The notes: generated from the sequence alone by a model not told the origin. Shown: positions 27,831 to 37,843, counted from the stretch's first letter. The stretch: 64,000 bases of DNA from Pseudomonas leptonychotis (GCF_004920405.1 NZ_RFLV01000005.1:1-64000); one strand, 5' to 3'. Numbers and translations: made by a program.

Positions 27831-27859
27831 AAAAAGCCCGACGCTAGGTCGGGCTTTTT
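27831..27859 (+). terminator. Intrinsic terminator (bidirectional)
   Basis: AAAAAGCCCGAC and GTCGGGCTTTTT, 12-bp stem with a 5-nt loop, between the converging LysR and efp genes. Confidence 0.92.
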
Positions 27860-27881
27860 GTTCACACGGTTAAAGCCAGTC

Positions 27882-28454
27882 TTAGACCGGGGCTTTAGCG
27901 CGGGATTTGTACTCACCGGTACGGGTGTCGATCTCGATCCAGTCGTCAATGTTGCAGAAGTCTGCAACCTTGACTTCGGTACCGTTGCTCAGCTTGGCCG
28001 GCTTCATCACTTTGCCAGAGGTATCGCCACGGGCAGAACCTTCGGTGTAGGTGATCTGACGAACGATGGTGGTTGGCAGATCAACCGAAACCACTTTGCC
28101 TTCGAAGAACACGGCTTCGCAGACGTCGGTCATGCCATCGACGATGTACGGCATTACGCTTTCCAGGTCGTCCTGGTTCAGCTCGTACTGATTGAACTCG
28201 TTGTCCATAAAGACATAGTTCGGCTCGCTGAAGTAGGAGTAGGTCACATCTACGCGATCCAGGATAACCGGTTCAAGCTTGTCGTCAGCCTTGTACACAG
28301 TTTCAGTCGAAGAACCGGTCAGCAGGTTCTTCAACTTCATTTTAACGATGGCGCTGTTACGACCGGACTTGGTGAATTCGGCCTTCTGGATCAGCCAAGG
28401 TTGGCCGTCGATCAGGGCCACACTGTTGGGCTTCATTTCTTGTGCGGTTTTCAT
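27882..28454 (-). CDS. efp: Elongation factor P (Arg32 type)
   Basis: 190 aa, three beta-barrel domains. It relieves stalling at polyproline. The tip loop reads KSGRNSA with Arg at residue 32, the site rhamnosylated by EarP in Pseudomonas, rather than the Lys used by EpmA-type systems. The modifying enzyme is encoded immediately upstream on the same strand. Confidence 0.97.
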   Translation of the reverse strand: MKTAQEMKPNSVALIDGQPWLIQKAEFTKSGRNSAIVKMKLKNLLTGSSTETVYKADDKLEPVILDRVDVTYSYFSEPNYVFMDNEFNQYELNQDDLESVMPYIVDGMTDVCEAVFFEGKVVSVDLPTTIVRQITYTEGSARGDTSGKVMKPAKLSNGTEVKVADFCNIDDWIEIDTRTGEYKSRAKAPV

Positions 28455-28500
28455 ACGAATATCCGGGTTTGGATGGAATTACAGAATTCTTGGCCGCGTA

Positions 28501-29634
28501 TCATAGCCAATTTAGGTAAAACTGCACCAGCGCCGCGGCAAGATCGGTCTGGGCAGCCCGTGCTAGGCACCACTCTTCGGCATGCTCCGCCTGCTCTGGC
28601 CAGCTTCCCAGCAGCTGTTTCCAGCTTTCAGCGCTCGCGCCATTACTATTCCAGGCATGCCATAAAGCAACCAGCGCCGCCTGCGCATCAGCCGATAAGC
28701 CTTCTTTATAGAGCGCCAGAAACGCGTCGAGCTTTTCCAGATGCGCGCCATCAGCCTGCTCATAGATGTGCCAGAGCAACGGTCGCCCGGCCCATTGCGC
28801 GCGTACAAAAGAGTCTTCACCGCGCACCACATTGAAGTCGCAACTCCAAAGCAATTGGTCGTACTGCTCCTGCCGCATAAACGGCAGTACTTGGATATGT
28901 AATTGACCACGCTGCTGAGCATCTCCTGCCTGCAGCGCAGGGCCACCGAGCCAGGTTTGCAGGCTACTCAGAATGCGCCCCTCAGGCACCAGCAATTGCG
29001 TGAGTTGTGACCCAGCGGCCAACGCATCCAACCAACCGGCCAAAGCATCGGTTTCATAAGCAAACAGAGATATCCGCCGCGCGCCCGCTAACGGCTCCAC
29101 GCCTAGGCTCACTAAGAACGCATCACGTGCAGCTTCATCGGCTTGAAAGGCTCGCCGTTGCGCCAACAACTCGCGCTCACGTAGCAGGCCGCCCGTGCCA
29201 TTAGTAAAGCCGGGGAAGAAAAAGAACTTCGACAGGCCACTGGACTGTAGCGAGGGCAAACCATGGCAACCCGCCACCCAATCCTCGGCGCTGAGGTATT
29301 CAAGGTTGAGCCAGAGGATTTTCGTCTGCCGCTGCGCCATCGCCGCTATATAGGTCGCCGGCAGCTCACAGGCAAAGGCCTCGACCACTACATCAGCCGG
29401 TGCGACGGGCTGCCATTGGCGCGCCCAGACGCACACCTCAACACCCTGCTGCATTTGCCGCAAAGCCTGCACGTCCGCCTCTGGACACAAGCGCGCAAAA
29501 GCCCCGAGGTCATCCACCCACAAGCGCACCGCTTGGCCATGCTCGGCCACCAACTGCCGCGCCAGCCGCCAGGTCACACCGATATCGCCGTAGTTATCGA
29601 CAACGCTACAGAAAATGTCCCAGGTGGCGCGCAT
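28501..29634 (-). CDS. earP: EF-P arginine rhamnosyltransferase
   Basis: 377 aa from ATG 29634 (MRATWDIFCSVVDNYGDIGVTW); the longer frame runs into the tRNA. GT-B glycosyltransferase that transfers rhamnose from dTDP-beta-L-rhamnose to Arg32 of EF-P with inversion. The DNYGDIG motif supplies the catalytic Asp, and FNVVRGEDSFVRAQWAGRP contacts the nucleotide sugar. It lies 46 bp upstream of efp, so the pair is probably one operon. Confidence 0.95.
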   Translation of the reverse strand: MRATWDIFCSVVDNYGDIGVTWRLARQLVAEHGQAVRLWVDDLGAFARLCPEADVQALRQMQQGVEVCVWARQWQPVAPADVVVEAFACELPATYIAAMAQRQTKILWLNLEYLSAEDWVAGCHGLPSLQSSGLSKFFFFPGFTNGTGGLLRERELLAQRRAFQADEAARDAFLVSLGVEPLAGARRISLFAYETDALAGWLDALAAGSQLTQLLVPEGRILSSLQTWLGGPALQAGDAQQRGQLHIQVLPFMRQEQYDQLLWSCDFNVVRGEDSFVRAQWAGRPLLWHIYEQADGAHLEKLDAFLALYKEGLSADAQAALVALWHAWNSNGASAESWKQLLGSWPEQAEHAEEWCLARAAQTDLAAALVQFYLNWL

Positions 29635-29701
29635 GCGCTGCTCCGTTTTGCACTGAGCCACCTTAGAAAGGCGCTCGGCGTGCCAGTAAACAGCAGAAAC
29701 G

Positions 29702-29730
29702 AAAAAGCCCGACATCAAGTCGGGCTTTTT
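29702..29730 (-). terminator. Intrinsic terminator of tRNA-Ser
   Basis: AAAAAGCCCGAC / GTCGGGCTTTTT, 12-bp stem, 12 bp past the tRNA 3' end. The stem sequence is nearly identical to the terminator at 27831-27859. Confidence 0.88.
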
Positions 29731-29742
29731 CGTGAATCTATA

Positions 29743-29832
29743 TGGCGGTGAAGGAGAGATTCGAACTCTCGATACGATTTCTCGTATACACACTTTCCAG
29801 GCGTGCTCCTTAAGCCACTCGGACACTTCACC
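29743..29832 (-). tRNA. tRNA-Ser(GGA)
   Basis: A 90-nt class II tRNA: acceptor GGTGAAG/CTTCACC, anticodon stem CACGC/GTGTG around CTGGAAA (anticodon GGA), long variable arm TATACGAGAAATCGTATC, T-arm GTTCGAATC, encoded CCA. The 423 bp between it and the next gene hold no gene I can support. Confidence 0.95.
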
Positions 29833-30255
29833 GGATGTCGACAAGCATTGCTGTTTGTCGAGGCGCGCTAATCTAGCCGAACAGCCGGTTAAAGGCAAAA
29901 TATTTTTTCAGAAGATTCATGTGCTTATGCCAAGTACCGGTCAGCAGCCGGAACATCTCCCAGATCATTTTTGGCGTAATAGAGCAAAGCACGGGGCCGA
30001 CTGAATAAAGACAGCCTCAGCAAACCGATCAACCGCAAGAAGGCATCGAAGCCCACCAGCCCGCAATAAAGCAGCCCACGCAAAAGACTGAAGCAACGCC
30101 ACGCTAAGTCTGCGACGTGCTGGAGGGTCAGCTGTCTTGAGCACTTATATAGCCAATAACAGCAGTAACCACTGACTCATCAGTCAGCCATCGTGCTTTA
30201 CCTGATCGATGCGGATGAGTAACGTCTGCTGCACTTCAGCACAAGGAACCGGACC

Positions 30256-30945
30256 ATGAGCGACCTGATCAGCTACCAACTCGACGATGGCATTGCCACC
30301 CTGACCCTGTGTAATGGCAAGGTAAATGCCATCTCCCCGGACGTGATCACCGCGTTCAATGCGGCCCTAGATCGTGCCGAACAGGACAAGGCCATCGTTA
30401 TCATCACAGGCCAACCGGGCATCCTTTCCGGCGGCTACGACCTTAAGGTGATGACCTCCGGCCCGCAAAATGCGATCAACTTGGTTGCCTCCGGCTCCAC
30501 CCTGGCGCGGCGGATGCTTGCCCACCCCTTCCCGATCATCGTCGCCTGCCCAGGCCACGCGGTGGCCAAGGGTGCCTTTATTCTGCTCTCGTCCGACTAC
30601 CGGATTGGTGTCGAAGGCCCGTTCAGCATTGGCCTCAACGAAGTGCAAATCGGCATGACCATGCACCACGCTGGCATCGAACTGGCCCGTGATCGTCTGC
30701 GCAAATCAGCTTTCCACCGCTCGGTCATCAACGGTGAGATGTTCAACCCGCAAAGCGCCGTCGATGCTGGCTTCCTTGACAAGGTAGTGCCCGCCGAACA
30801 ATTGATGGAAACGGCTCTGGCAGTCGCCCAACAGATGAAGAAGATCAACATGACCGCGCACAAGAACACCAAGCTGAAAGTACGCAAGACGCTGCTCGAG
30901 ACCCTCGACCTGGCAGTCGAGCTGGACAAGAAGCACATGGTGTAA
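30256..30945 (+). CDS. Crotonase/enoyl-CoA hydratase-isomerase family protein
   Basis: 229 aa, with CAAGGAACC before the ATG. Single crotonase fold: the NGKVNAISPDV start, the oxyanion-hole strand GILSGGYDLKVM, and PGHAVAKGAFILLSSDYRIG in place of the usual G-x-a-x-G-G-G. A C-terminal helical tail follows. The hydratase Glu positions are not clearly conserved (SIGLNEVQIG), so hydratase, isomerase or hydrolase activity cannot be chosen. It is monocistronic, followed by a terminator. Confidence 0.85.
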   Translation: MSDLISYQLDDGIATLTLCNGKVNAISPDVITAFNAALDRAEQDKAIVIITGQPGILSGGYDLKVMTSGPQNAINLVASGSTLARRMLAHPFPIIVACPGHAVAKGAFILLSSDYRIGVEGPFSIGLNEVQIGMTMHHAGIELARDRLRKSAFHRSVINGEMFNPQSAVDAGFLDKVVPAEQLMETALAVAQQMKKINMTAHKNTKLKVRKTLLETLDLAVELDKKHMV

Positions 30946-30964
30946 GCAGACAAGGCAACACCGC

Positions 30965-30991
30965 AAAGCCCGGCCCATGTGCCGGGCTTTT
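30965..30991 (+). terminator. Intrinsic terminator
   Basis: AAAGCCCGGC / GCCGGGCTTT, 10-bp stem and 6-nt loop followed by T, 20 bp after the crotonase stop. Confidence 0.88.
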
Positions 30992-31116
30992 GCATTTAAT
31001 GGCAAAACAATGGCGAACCCGCAAGCAATCTGGCCAACCTGTATTACTTTTAACAGGTAAGGCCAGGGAGCAGAGGCACTCACCGATCTATTCGAAATTG
31101 CCGTCGGGAGCATGTT

Positions 31117-33000
31117 ATGAAGATTGCCCACAAGGTTGGCCTGGCTGCGGCCATCGTGCTGTTCCTTACCACCAGCCTGCTGTCACTGGCGCAGGTCAAC
31201 CAGGTGCGCGGCACCCTGCACAAACAGGTGGCCTCAAGCATTGCAGAGTCGAGTAACGCGCTGGCGCGGCAGATCGAGAACTGGCTCAACGCCAAGCTCA
31301 AGCTGATGGACTTGATGGCGCAAAGCATCGACAGCAATTACAGCCCCGAAGAAACCCAGCGCATCGTCAATACGCCAATGCTGAAAAACGAGTTCATTCT
31401 GGTGTTCGGCGCCCTGCAAAGTGATGGCAAACCGATCAAAAACAGTGACGAGTGGAAGCCTGCGCCAGAGTGGGACGGTCGCCAGCGCCCCTGGTATGCC
31501 ACCAGTAAAGCCAGTAGTCAGGCCGTGCTCACCGAACCCTACGTGGACTCAACCACAGGAGAAATCCTGATTTCCGCCGTCACGCGAATCACCAATGCCG
31601 GCGAATTTCTCGGTGTGCTGGGCGGCGATATCCGACTGGAAACTGTTGCCGATGCAGTTAACACCCTTGATTTTAATGGTGCCGGCTACGCCTTCTTGCT
31701 CACCCGCAATGGCAACATCATTTCCCACCCCAACACCGAGTTGAACAGCAAAAGCTATAGCGAACTGTTTGATGGCCAAAGCCCTGCGCTCAATAAAGAG
31801 CTGCAAGATATCAGCACTAACGACAAAGACCTTCTGGTGTCCTTCACCCCACTGCCCAATCTCAAAGGCATGGACTGGTATATCGGCGTAGTGCTGGACA
31901 AAGGGGTGGTTATGGCTGAGGCCAACGCCCTGAGTTGGCGAGCAGTGATTGGCACTATCCTGGGCGTGGTCATCAGCTTGATCGTTCTCGGCGTGCTGAT
32001 GAAAAGCCTGTTAAAGCCTCTTGATCATCTAAATACGTCTCTGCAGGAAGTAAATAGTGGCGAAGGCGACCTCACTCGCCGGCTACCTGCCACGGGTAAC
32101 GATGAAATCTCGCAGGTCTCAAAAGAGTTCAACAGCTTCCTACAAAGCCTGCAGAGCCTGATCAGTGAGGTGATGGGCAGTTCCAGGCAGGTGCGCGAAA
32201 GCACCGCCCTAACCTCCAGCGAGGCCAACCAGGCCGCCAACCGCTTGCAGCAGCAGCTGCAGGAGCTTGATCAGCTCGCCACTGCCATGCAGGAAATGGC
32301 ATCCACCGCCGAAGAAGTTGCGCGCAATGCACAGGCTGCGGCGCAGGCCGCATTGGCAGCCAATCAAGAAACCGAGAATGGCGTGCGCGTGGTCTCGCGC
32401 TCCACCGAGGCGATCAAGCACCTGGCCGAAGAAATGAACGAAACCGGCCATGCGATCAACGAATTGGCCAAACTCAGCCACAACATCGAGTCGATTCTCT
32501 CGGTGATCACCAGCATTGCCGACCAGACCAACCTGCTCGCCCTCAACGCCGCCATCGAAGCCGCGCGCGCCGGTGAGTCCGGACGAGGTTTTGCCGTGGT
32601 CGCCGATGAAGTGCGCTCGCTGGCCTCACGCACCCAGCAGTCGACCCAGGAAATCCGCCAGATGATCGACCAGCTGCAATCCGGAGTGAAGCAGGCCGAA
32701 TCGCGCATGCAGCAGAGCCGCGACACTGCCAGCAAGACCGCCGAAGAAGCCGGCGCGGCCAACGAGATGCTCGGGCGCATCAGCGATGCCATCACTCGGA
32801 TCAACGACATGAATCTGCAAATCGCCACCGCCGCCGAGCAGCAGAGCGCCACCACCGAGGAGATCAACCGCAACACCACCAATATCCGCGACATCAGCCA
32901 TGAGGTGGCCGCTGGCGCCGAAGAACAGGTACGCCAGTGCGCTGTGATGGTCGAACAGGTCGGCCAGCAGGACCATCTGCTCGGGCGCTTCAAGGTCTGA
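31117..33000 (+). CDS. Methyl-accepting chemotaxis protein with dCache ligand domain
   Basis: 627 aa, the size of PctA/B/C receptors. TM1 at ~8-28, periplasmic dCache domain (~30-270) with R-x-W-Y ([10 protein letters not shown]) and [12 protein letters not shown] typical of amino-acid-sensing Cache domains, TM2 at ~275-297, HAMP, then the cytoplasmic signalling domain with the hairpin [27 protein letters not shown]. Glu/Gln methylation helices are visible. Amino acids are the most likely ligands, but not all residues of the amine-binding motif were checked. The next gene encodes a solute-binding protein 62 bp downstream. Confidence 0.93.
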   Translation: MKIAHKVGLAAAIVLFLTTSLLSLAQVNQVRGTLHKQVASSIAESSNALARQIENWLNAKLKLMDLMAQSIDSNYSPEETQRIVNTPMLKNEFILVFGALQSDGKPIKNSDEWKPAPEWDGRQRPWYATSKASSQAVLTEPYVDSTTGEILISAVTRITNAGEFLGVLGGDIRLETVADAVNTLDFNGAGYAFLLTRNGNIISHPNTELNSKSYSELFDGQSPALNKELQDISTNDKDLLVSFTPLPNLKGMDWYIGVVLDKGVVMAEANALSWRAVIGTILGVVISLIVLGVLMKSLLKPLDHLNTSLQEVNSGEGDLTRRLPATGNDEISQVSKEFNSFLQSLQSLISEVMGSSRQVRESTALTSSEANQAANRLQQQLQELDQLATAMQEMASTAEEVARNAQAAAQAALAANQETENGVRVVSRSTEAIKHLAEEMNETGHAINELAKLSHNIESILSVITSIADQTNLLALNAAIEAARAGESGRGFAVVADEVRSLASRTQQSTQEIRQMIDQLQSGVKQAESRMQQSRDTASKTAEEAGAANEMLGRISDAITRINDMNLQIATAAEQQSATTEEINRNTTNIRDISHEVAAGAEEQVRQCAVMVEQVGQQDHLLGRFKV

Positions 33001-33062
33001 GCGCTCATCTATCGGGCTGCACCTGCGCGTGTAGCCAGCGCCAACCGATAAGGAGATTGGGT

Positions 33063-33923
33063 ATGCGCATACTCGTAACGTGGCTGCTGTACCTGGTCAT
33101 GCATGGCATCGCCCAGGCGCAAACGCCCGTCAGTGTTACGGTGCTGTGTGACGCCAGTTATCCACCCTACAGCTACGCCGAAAACGGTGAAGCCAAAGGC
33201 CTGTACAGCGACATCCTGCGTACGGCCTTCGCGCGCATGCCGGACTATCGCGTCAGCATCCGTCCAGTGCCTTGGCCACGCGGGCTGGCGGCGCTGGAAA
33301 AAGGCACAGCCTTTGCCCTGTTCCCGCCCTACCATCGCCCCCTGGAACGCCCGTGGATGGATTACTCGCGGCCGATTCTGGAGGAAAGCGTGGTGGCCTT
33401 CGTACGCACCGAGCTTGCTCAGCAGCGCGCCATTGAAGATTTCCCGAGGGCTTACGTCGGCCTGCGCATCGGCCTCAACCGAGGCTTCAATATCATCGCC
33501 GCGCCGAGCTACAAGACCATGCTCGCGGCGGGTGAGGTCACACAGAGCTACGCCACAGACAATCGTACCAACCTGCTGCAGCTAAGGCGCAAGCGCATCG
33601 ATGTGTATATCAATGATCGCCTGTCGATCCTCTGGGAGCTGCAACAGATGCACAGCGAAGGCCTGTTTGCCAGCAGCGGGCTGGACTGGCTGGTTGAAGG
33701 GCCAAAGCTCTCCAGCGAACACGGTCACCTGGGCTACACCCGGATCAATGAACAGGCCTACCCCTACAAACAGGACTTTATGCAACAGCTGGATCAGGCC
33801 CTGCTAGCCCTTGAACACGACGGTAGCATCATCCGCCTGGCCCAGCGCTACAGTTCGATTGACCTGCTGCCAGCCACCGATCAAGGCTCTGGCGAGGGAG
33901 CAACAAGCGGTAACGACCTCTGA
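33063..33923 (+). CDS. Extracellular solute-binding protein, family 3-like
   Basis: 286 aa from ATG 33063 (AAGGAG 7 nt before). The signal peptide is MRILVTWLLYLVMHGIAQA. The mature protein begins with the type II periplasmic-binding pattern (VLCDASYPPYSYAENGEAKGLYSDIL), as in PA-type amino-acid-binding proteins. No ABC permease genes are adjacent, so it may feed a distant transporter or act as a sensor protein with the upstream chemoreceptor (inference). Confidence 0.85.
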   Translation: MRILVTWLLYLVMHGIAQAQTPVSVTVLCDASYPPYSYAENGEAKGLYSDILRTAFARMPDYRVSIRPVPWPRGLAALEKGTAFALFPPYHRPLERPWMDYSRPILEESVVAFVRTELAQQRAIEDFPRAYVGLRIGLNRGFNIIAAPSYKTMLAAGEVTQSYATDNRTNLLQLRRKRIDVYINDRLSILWELQQMHSEGLFASSGLDWLVEGPKLSSEHGHLGYTRINEQAYPYKQDFMQQLDQALLALEHDGSIIRLAQRYSSIDLLPATDQGSGEGATSGNDL

Positions 33924-33993
33924 TCAGCATCAATTGCCGAAAACAGTGCACGCCCGTACACTGCGCGCCTTTTTCCTATGACGGGCGTACCAA

Positions 33994-34719
33994 ATGCTTT
34001 TTCTTCTGCGCATGCTGGCGATGGGCGTGCATTTTATCCTCGCCGGCATCTTGGGCCTGTTAATTGGCATCTGCCGTCCGTTCAACCCCGATAACAGCCG
34101 CCTCTGTGCGCGCCTGTACAGTATCCCGGCGCAATGGCTGCTGCGCTGGAACGTCACTATTGATGCACAGCCGCTACTCGACCATCAGCGTTCGTGCGTG
34201 ATAGTTGCCAACCACCAATCCAACTATGACCTTTATGTGCTCGGCCGTGTGGTCCCGCCACGGACAGTGACCATCGGCAAAAAGAGCCTGAAGTGGGTAC
34301 CCTTCTTTGGCCAACTCTTCTGGTTGGCGGGTAACGTACTGCTGGATCGTGGCAACGCCATTCGAGCGAAGCAGGCCATGCTCACCACCACCGAAACGCT
34401 TAAGCACAAAGACACCTCCATCTGGGTCTTTGTCGAAGGCACCCGTAATCTGGGTAAAGGGCTGCTGCCTTTCAAAAAAGGTGCGTTTCAAATGGCGATT
34501 GCCGCCGGTGTGCCGATTATCCCAGTGTGCGCCAGCACCTACGTCAATCACATGCAGCTCAACCGCTGGAACAGCGGTGAGATCATGATCCGCTCGCTGC
34601 CAGCCATCCCTACTGCCGGCCTGACTCAGGATGACCTGCCGAAGCTGCTCGAAACCTGCCAGAAGCAGATGCAAGAGTGCATCGATGCCATGGACGCCGA
34701 GCTAACGCAGCGCACCTGA
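33994..34719 (+). CDS. 1-acyl-sn-glycerol-3-phosphate acyltransferase family protein
   Basis: 241 aa. An N-terminal hydrophobic segment (MLFLLRMLAMGVHFILAGILG) and the PlsC motifs: NHQSNYD (the NHxxxxD catalytic pair, ~70-76) and FVEGTRN (~144-150). It acylates lysophosphatidic acid in phospholipid synthesis. Pseudomonads have several such genes, so plsC is not assigned by symbol. Confidence 0.9.
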   Translation: MLFLLRMLAMGVHFILAGILGLLIGICRPFNPDNSRLCARLYSIPAQWLLRWNVTIDAQPLLDHQRSCVIVANHQSNYDLYVLGRVVPPRTVTIGKKSLKWVPFFGQLFWLAGNVLLDRGNAIRAKQAMLTTTETLKHKDTSIWVFVEGTRNLGKGLLPFKKGAFQMAIAAGVPIIPVCASTYVNHMQLNRWNSGEIMIRSLPAIPTAGLTQDDLPKLLETCQKQMQECIDAMDAELTQRT

Positions 34720-34736
34720 AGCGCAGATGCTTAACC

Positions 34737-34763
34737 AAGCCCGGCCCAGCGCCGGGCTTTTTT
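34737..34763 (+). terminator. Intrinsic terminator
   Basis: AAGCCCGGC / GCCGGGCTT plus T-tract, 17 bp after the acyltransferase stop. Confidence 0.88.
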
Positions 34764-34907
34764 ATGCCGCACGCCGGTTGCCGCCGCAGCCAGTGCTCGG
34801 CAACTAGATTGTGACTGTGCATCACGCTGCGGGCAACTTCGCCACTATTGGGCCTGTCAAGCCGCTAAGCTGCGTGCCTAAGTCAGCCATCCGCCAAGGG
34901 AATCGCC

Positions 34908-35879
34908 ATGGGTCGAGTTGTTGCAGCCGCCGTGTACAGCCACGGCAAGAAAGTCGCGAGCATCAGCCTCGATGAAGGCAAGCAGTGGTCAAAAAAACCA
35001 GAGCATTTTGTCTGGATCGGCTTACATGAGCCCTGCCCCGAAGAGCTGATCAACCTGCAGCAGCAATTCGATCTGCATGAACTGGCCCTGGAAGACGCCC
35101 TCCAGCGGCACACCCGACCCAAGCTGGAAACCTTCGGCGATGCACTGTTTCTGGTGCTTTATTCGCCGATTCTGGTCGACGATGAACTGACCTTTGTCGA
35201 AACCCAGTTATTTGCCGGCAGTGGCTACATCATCAGCGCTCGCTACGGTGAGTCTGCGCCCTACTCTCAAGTGCGCCAACGCTGCGAGGCACGCCCGCTA
35301 TTGCTTGAGCACGGCGAGGATTTCGTGCTCTACGCACTGCTCAGCTTCGTGATCGAAAACTACCGTCCGCTGATGGACAACTACCACCTTGAGCTTGAGG
35401 AGGTGGAACAGCACGTACTGAAAAACCCACTGAGCCAGGCCGATGTCGAGCGCATCCAGGGCCTGCGCCGCGATCTGCTCAGGCTGCGCCGCTATATCGG
35501 ACCGCTGGCGGAAATCTGCAAAGAACTGCAACGCCTCGACTTTCCGTTTATCGACAAGAACATGCGCCCCTACTTCCGCGATGTGGCGATTCACGTCAAC
35601 CGCTTGCTGGAAGACCTCACCGGCCTGCGCGAAATGGCCGACCACGCCTTCGAGATCGGCCTGCTGCTGGAGTCCTCACGACAAAGCATCACCCAACGCA
35701 AGTTCGCCGCCTGGGCAGCAATTCTGGCGTTTCCCACGGCAGTGGCTGGGATTTATGGGATGAATTTTCAAAACATGCCCGAGCTCACCTGGCAGTACGG
35801 CTATTTCGCCGTACTCGGGGTTATTACCACCGGATGCATCGGGCTCTATGCCAGCTTCAAGCACTATGGCTGGCTATAA
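34908..35879 (+). CDS. CorA-family divalent metal ion transporter
   Basis: 323 aa. Large cytoplasmic N-domain, long helix, then two C-terminal membrane segments, the first followed by the family signature YGMNF (GIYGMNFQNMPE), which forms the pore entrance. It transports Mg2+, Co2+ or Zn2+. Residues after GMN (MPEL) resemble classic CorA more than ZntB, but this is not decisive. The TAA is part of a terminator stem. Confidence 0.92.
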   Translation: MGRVVAAAVYSHGKKVASISLDEGKQWSKKPEHFVWIGLHEPCPEELINLQQQFDLHELALEDALQRHTRPKLETFGDALFLVLYSPILVDDELTFVETQLFAGSGYIISARYGESAPYSQVRQRCEARPLLLEHGEDFVLYALLSFVIENYRPLMDNYHLELEEVEQHVLKNPLSQADVERIQGLRRDLLRLRRYIGPLAEICKELQRLDFPFIDKNMRPYFRDVAIHVNRLLEDLTGLREMADHAFEIGLLLESSRQSITQRKFAAWAAILAFPTAVAGIYGMNFQNMPELTWQYGYFAVLGVITTGCIGLYASFKHYGWL

Positions 35880-35900
35880 AAATCGTCTGGAGCGATTTTT
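35878..35900 (+). terminator. Terminator overlapping the corA-like stop codon
   Basis: AAAAATCG (35878-35885) and CGATTTTT (35893-35900) pair around a 7-nt loop; the 5' arm includes the last bases of the stop codon. Confidence 0.6.
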
Positions 35901-35952
35901 AACGTCGCGTAGCGGCGGCCCGCAGGGTGGCTGCCATGGATGGCACGCCATA

Positions 35953-35981
35953 AAAAAGCCCGGTCAGTGACCGGGCTTTTT
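35953..35981 (+). terminator. Intrinsic terminator (bidirectional)
   Basis: AAAAAGCCCGGTCA and TGACCGGGCTTTTT form a long stem between the converging corA-like and amidotransferase genes, directly after a short repeat (35927-35957). Confidence 0.88.
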
Positions 35982-35995
35982 CATACAACCGCGTG

Positions 35996-36724
35996 TCATT
36001 CAGCCAGGCCGGCACGGCCCTGAGCAACAAAGCGCATCATCCACTCGGCCACGGTGTGCCCCTGGTGGTCGTGCTGCAGGCTGTCGACGCCTTTGGTGTA
36101 GGCCGGTTCGCCGATATGCTGCTGGCGCAAATCGAGCAGGGCACGCGAATAATCGTGCACAAACTCGGGATGGCCCTGGAAGCACAACACCTGGTCGCCG
36201 ATGCAGTAAGAGGCAATCGGGCAGAACTCGCTGCTGGCTAATAAGGTGGCATTGTCCGGCAGCTGGGTGACTTGGTCCTGATGGCTGATCAGCAGGGTCA
36301 GGTCTTCCAGATCAGGGCTCATCCAGGTCGGCTTGTTGCCCAAGCGGTACTGATGAATACCCACGCCCCAGCCCTGCACCGCGCGCTCGGCCTTGCCGCC
36401 CAGTAACAACGCGAGCAGTTGATGACCGAAACACACACCGAGCAGTTTGTCGCCACGGTTGTAGCGCTCCAGCAGGTAGGTTTTCAGTGTCTGAATCCAG
36501 GCGTCACTGCCGAAGGAGTCGGCTTTGCTGCCCGTCACCAGATAGGCATCGTAGCGCTCGCTGTCCGGCGGATAACGCCCCTCCATCACGTTGTACACCT
36601 TGAATTGGGCAGCAATCGGCTGGCGAGCAAACAACTGCTCGAACATGCGGCCATAACTGTCGTATTGGTCGACCAATTCAGGGCGAAGAACATCGGTTTC
36701 CAGGATGCAGATTTGCAGCGGCAT
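35996..36724 (-). CDS. Class I glutamine amidotransferase-like protein (GMP-synthase-type GATase)
   Basis: 242 aa, a stand-alone GATase1 domain. Nucleophile elbow LLGVCFGHQLLA with Cys near residue 98, catalytic His in CFQGHPEF, Glu two residues on. No synthetase domain. Such proteins include gamma-glutamyl hydrolases of the PuuD type and uncharacterised amidotransferases; the substrate is unknown. Confidence 0.85.
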   Translation of the reverse strand: MPLQICILETDVLRPELVDQYDSYGRMFEQLFARQPIAAQFKVYNVMEGRYPPDSERYDAYLVTGSKADSFGSDAWIQTLKTYLLERYNRGDKLLGVCFGHQLLALLLGGKAERAVQGWGVGIHQYRLGNKPTWMSPDLEDLTLLISHQDQVTQLPDNATLLASSEFCPIASYCIGDQVLCFQGHPEFVHDYSRALLDLRQQHIGEPAYTKGVDSLQHDHQGHTVAEWMMRFVAQGRAGLAE

Positions 36725-36953
36725 ATGGGCGGTTACCTAGGGCGCAGGAGGGTTAGCTAATCAGCGCGCAAGCGTGCCTGCTGACAGGGCACATGGCAAT
36801 AGTTCAAGGCACAACCTGACCAGCTGCACCGCAGTTTCCCTGCTATCAGCCGGCTCGATAGTCACCATAAGCACCATTCACTTCTGCCATTACGTGCACG
36901 CGCCGATGATCTAGCCATCGGGCACTGCGCCCAACCAACCAGAGGGCATCACC

Positions 36954-37088
36954 ATGACCAGTTTTTCCGCCATCGCCAGCCTGCTTGCCGCATCGGCATT
37001 CAACAGCAATCACAGCGCGCGCAGCCAACGCCAGACCGAAAAATTACAGGCTGCACAACTCAAGGCTGATCAGAACACCGGTAAATAA
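36954..37088 (+). CDS. Small protein, 44 aa, unknown
   Basis: ATG 36954 with AGAGGG 8 nt upstream; TAA 37086-37088. The sequence begins MTSFSAIASLLAASAFNSNH and ends with a Gln/Lys-rich amphipathic tail. It lies 27 bp upstream of another small gene with a good ribosome site, so the two may be co-transcribed. No family recognised. Confidence 0.5.
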   Translation: MTSFSAIASLLAASAFNSNHSARSQRQTEKLQAAQLKADQNTGK

Positions 37089-37115
37089 CTGCGCCACCAT
37101 AACCAGGAGAACGCC

Positions 37116-37313
37116 ATGAGCATCGCCCAATCGCTGAGTAACCAGAACGTCTATGGCGTGACCTACGCCACTGTCGACGGCAGTGGCATCCACTTCGAGT
37201 CCGAGCTGGCCATCCAGTTAAGCGACGGCACCCTGACCACCCTGCGCATGCCTACCCAGCTGAGCGAGCGCCAGGCCATTCAGCAACTGGTGTGCGGCCG
37301 TCAGGCGTGCTGA
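37116..37313 (+). CDS. Small protein, 65 aa, unknown
   Basis: AGGAG 7 nt before ATG 37116. The sequence (MSIAQSLSNQNVYGVTYATV, then GIHFESELAIQL and a C-terminal CGRQAC) predicts a small beta-rich soluble protein with two Cys at the end. No family recognised. It converges with the LprI-like gene 12 bp away. Confidence 0.6.
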   Translation: MSIAQSLSNQNVYGVTYATVDGSGIHFESELAIQLSDGTLTTLRMPTQLSERQAIQQLVCGRQAC

Positions 37314-37325
37314 GTAAGCAGCGTA

Positions 37326-37727
37326 TTACGGAGCGGGCGCCGGACAGCTCAGGTCGCCCTCTTCACAGGCGCTCAACTGTTCCAGTTCATCGGCCCGCGA
37401 CGAGGTTTTTGCGCTCAAACAGCCGTTCATCATCATCGGATAGGCTGAACCGCCCTCCACTGACGCCGACTCAAATGCACAGGCCAGGTCACGGAACTTG
37501 ATCCAGGCCAGCTGCACGTCCTTGAGCTGCTGCTTTTGTCCATCATCCAAACGCTTGCGATAATCGCCGTACAGCTGATTCAGGCGTTTGTCCTGAGTCG
37601 CGTACTCCGCCGCCGCGCACTGGTTGAGGGTGAACTGATCCATGGCATTGGCGCAATCATCCGCCCATACCGGTACGGCCAGTAACCCCAGGCTGATTGC
37701 CAGCGCAGTATTGATTCCAACGTTCAT
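37326..37727 (-). CDS. LprI/DUF1311-family periplasmic protein
   Basis: 133 aa from ATG 37727 (AAGGGG 8 nt upstream). Signal peptide MNVGINTALAISLGLLAVPVWA, then DDCANAMDQFTLNQCAAAEY, LNQLYGDYRKRL, LAWIKFRDLACAFES, EGGSAYPMM and a final Cys-rich end: the lysozyme-inhibitor LprI pattern, with Cys pairs for disulfides. Family members have been reported to inhibit lysozyme in mycobacteria; the role here is open. Confidence 0.82.
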   Translation of the reverse strand: MNVGINTALAISLGLLAVPVWADDCANAMDQFTLNQCAAAEYATQDKRLNQLYGDYRKRLDDGQKQQLKDVQLAWIKFRDLACAFESASVEGGSAYPMMMNGCLSAKTSSRADELEQLSACEEGDLSCPAPAP

Positions 37728-37843
37728 AACACCCCTTTTGCGCCACACCCGCGCGGCCGTTGCAGCAGTCTAGCGGCCCCACTCAATAAACAATGCTCGG
37801 CACCATGGCTCGCGTTGCGTGGCCGCCATGGATGGTAGGCCAT

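Noticed and set aside
27858..28835. 325-codon plus-strand frame opposite efp and earP
   Set aside because: Spans two real genes on the other strand and lacks any recognisable domain.
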